DNA from: a virus
Virus record (IMG/VR): IMGVR_UViG_3300042914_003582
Coordinates: 1-20,479 of that record
Direction: 5' to 3' (one strand)
DNA: 20,479 nt
How positions within the stretch are numbered: the first letter of the stretch is position 1; every line of letters starts with the position of its first letter. Positions 20,412 to 20,479 of this stretch are shown here, in pieces. Position numbers and translations under genes: made by a program. A model generated the notes under the pieces. The model worked only from the letters and a program-made list of their open reading frames with translations. It did no database searches and was not told the DNA's origin.

Positions 20412-20479
20412 GTGGAGCAGCTTGGAAGAGACGAAGAGGGAAGCGCTGAGAAAAAAAAGGGGGGGGGTCTTCGGGAAGA
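20412..20479 (+). CDS. Start of an unknown gene with an A8G9 tract (3' partial)
   Basis: A GTG start after an exceptionally good ribosome site. The visible protein begins VEQLGRDEEGSAEKKKGGGL and then RE. The eight A (20451-20458) and nine G (20459-20467) encode KKKGGG in the zero frame. All three frames stay open to the window edge, so the correct one cannot be told. A AAA AAG at 20453-20459 is in the right phase for -1 frameshifting. The product is unknown; by position it may belong to replication or late regulation. Confidence 0.55.
   Translation, partial: MEQLGRDEEGSAEKKKGGGLRE

Overview
This GC-rich window reads as part of a temperate, lambda-like tailed phage, probably of a beta-proteobacterium in or near the Burkholderiales. 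The host guess rests on base composition, codon use and general resemblance of the proteins to phages of that group; it is inference. No ribosomal RNA, tRNA, CRISPR array, insertion sequence or clear bacterial chromosomal gene was seen.

Layout from left to right. (1) 2-5253, plus strand: end of the virion-tail module: the C-terminal part of a tape-measure-like protein, two further tail proteins, and a tail fibre ending in a self-cleaving S74 chaperone domain. (2) 5253-7727, plus: lysis module with three small membrane proteins (holin candidates), an M15-type endopeptidase, a GH19-type muramidase, and an Rz/Rz1 spanin pair in which Rz1 is nested out of frame inside Rz. (3) 7728-7939: noncoding, the likely phage attachment region. 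(4) 7940-9220, plus: tyrosine integrase with a TTG start, converging on and overlapping an excisionase-like gene. (5) 9159-15796, minus: a compact early-left operon of 18 genes. Of its 17 junctions, 13 are 4-base ATGA or GTGA stop/start overlaps. It includes excisionase, an ASCH-like protein, two HNH-type proteins, a dNMP kinase, a DUF2303 protein and many small unknowns. (6) 15845-16504: immunity region with a CI-like repressor, its terminator, two operators at a leftward promoter (PL) and three at a rightward promoter (PR), all versions of AGCAATGCT spaced 24-25 bases. (7) 16505-20181, plus: Cro-like YdaS protein, small genes, a Toprim primase and an SF3-type DUF5906 helicase. (8) 20187-20396: a striking imperfect palindrome of about 210 bases built on GTTACG/CGTAAC units, then the start of a new gene with an unusually complete Shine-Dalgarno sequence and an A8G9 tract.

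The genes form a normal lysis/lysogeny circuit. The repressor should sit on the operators and shut PL and PR; after induction PL drives the nucleic-acid and excision genes while PR drives Cro and replication. Because the lysis genes run straight into the integrase with no host DNA between, the sequence appears to cross an intact attP, so it represents free or circular phage DNA, or a tandem prophage, rather than a single integrated prophage. The most unusual element is the large palindromic array just after the replication helicase.
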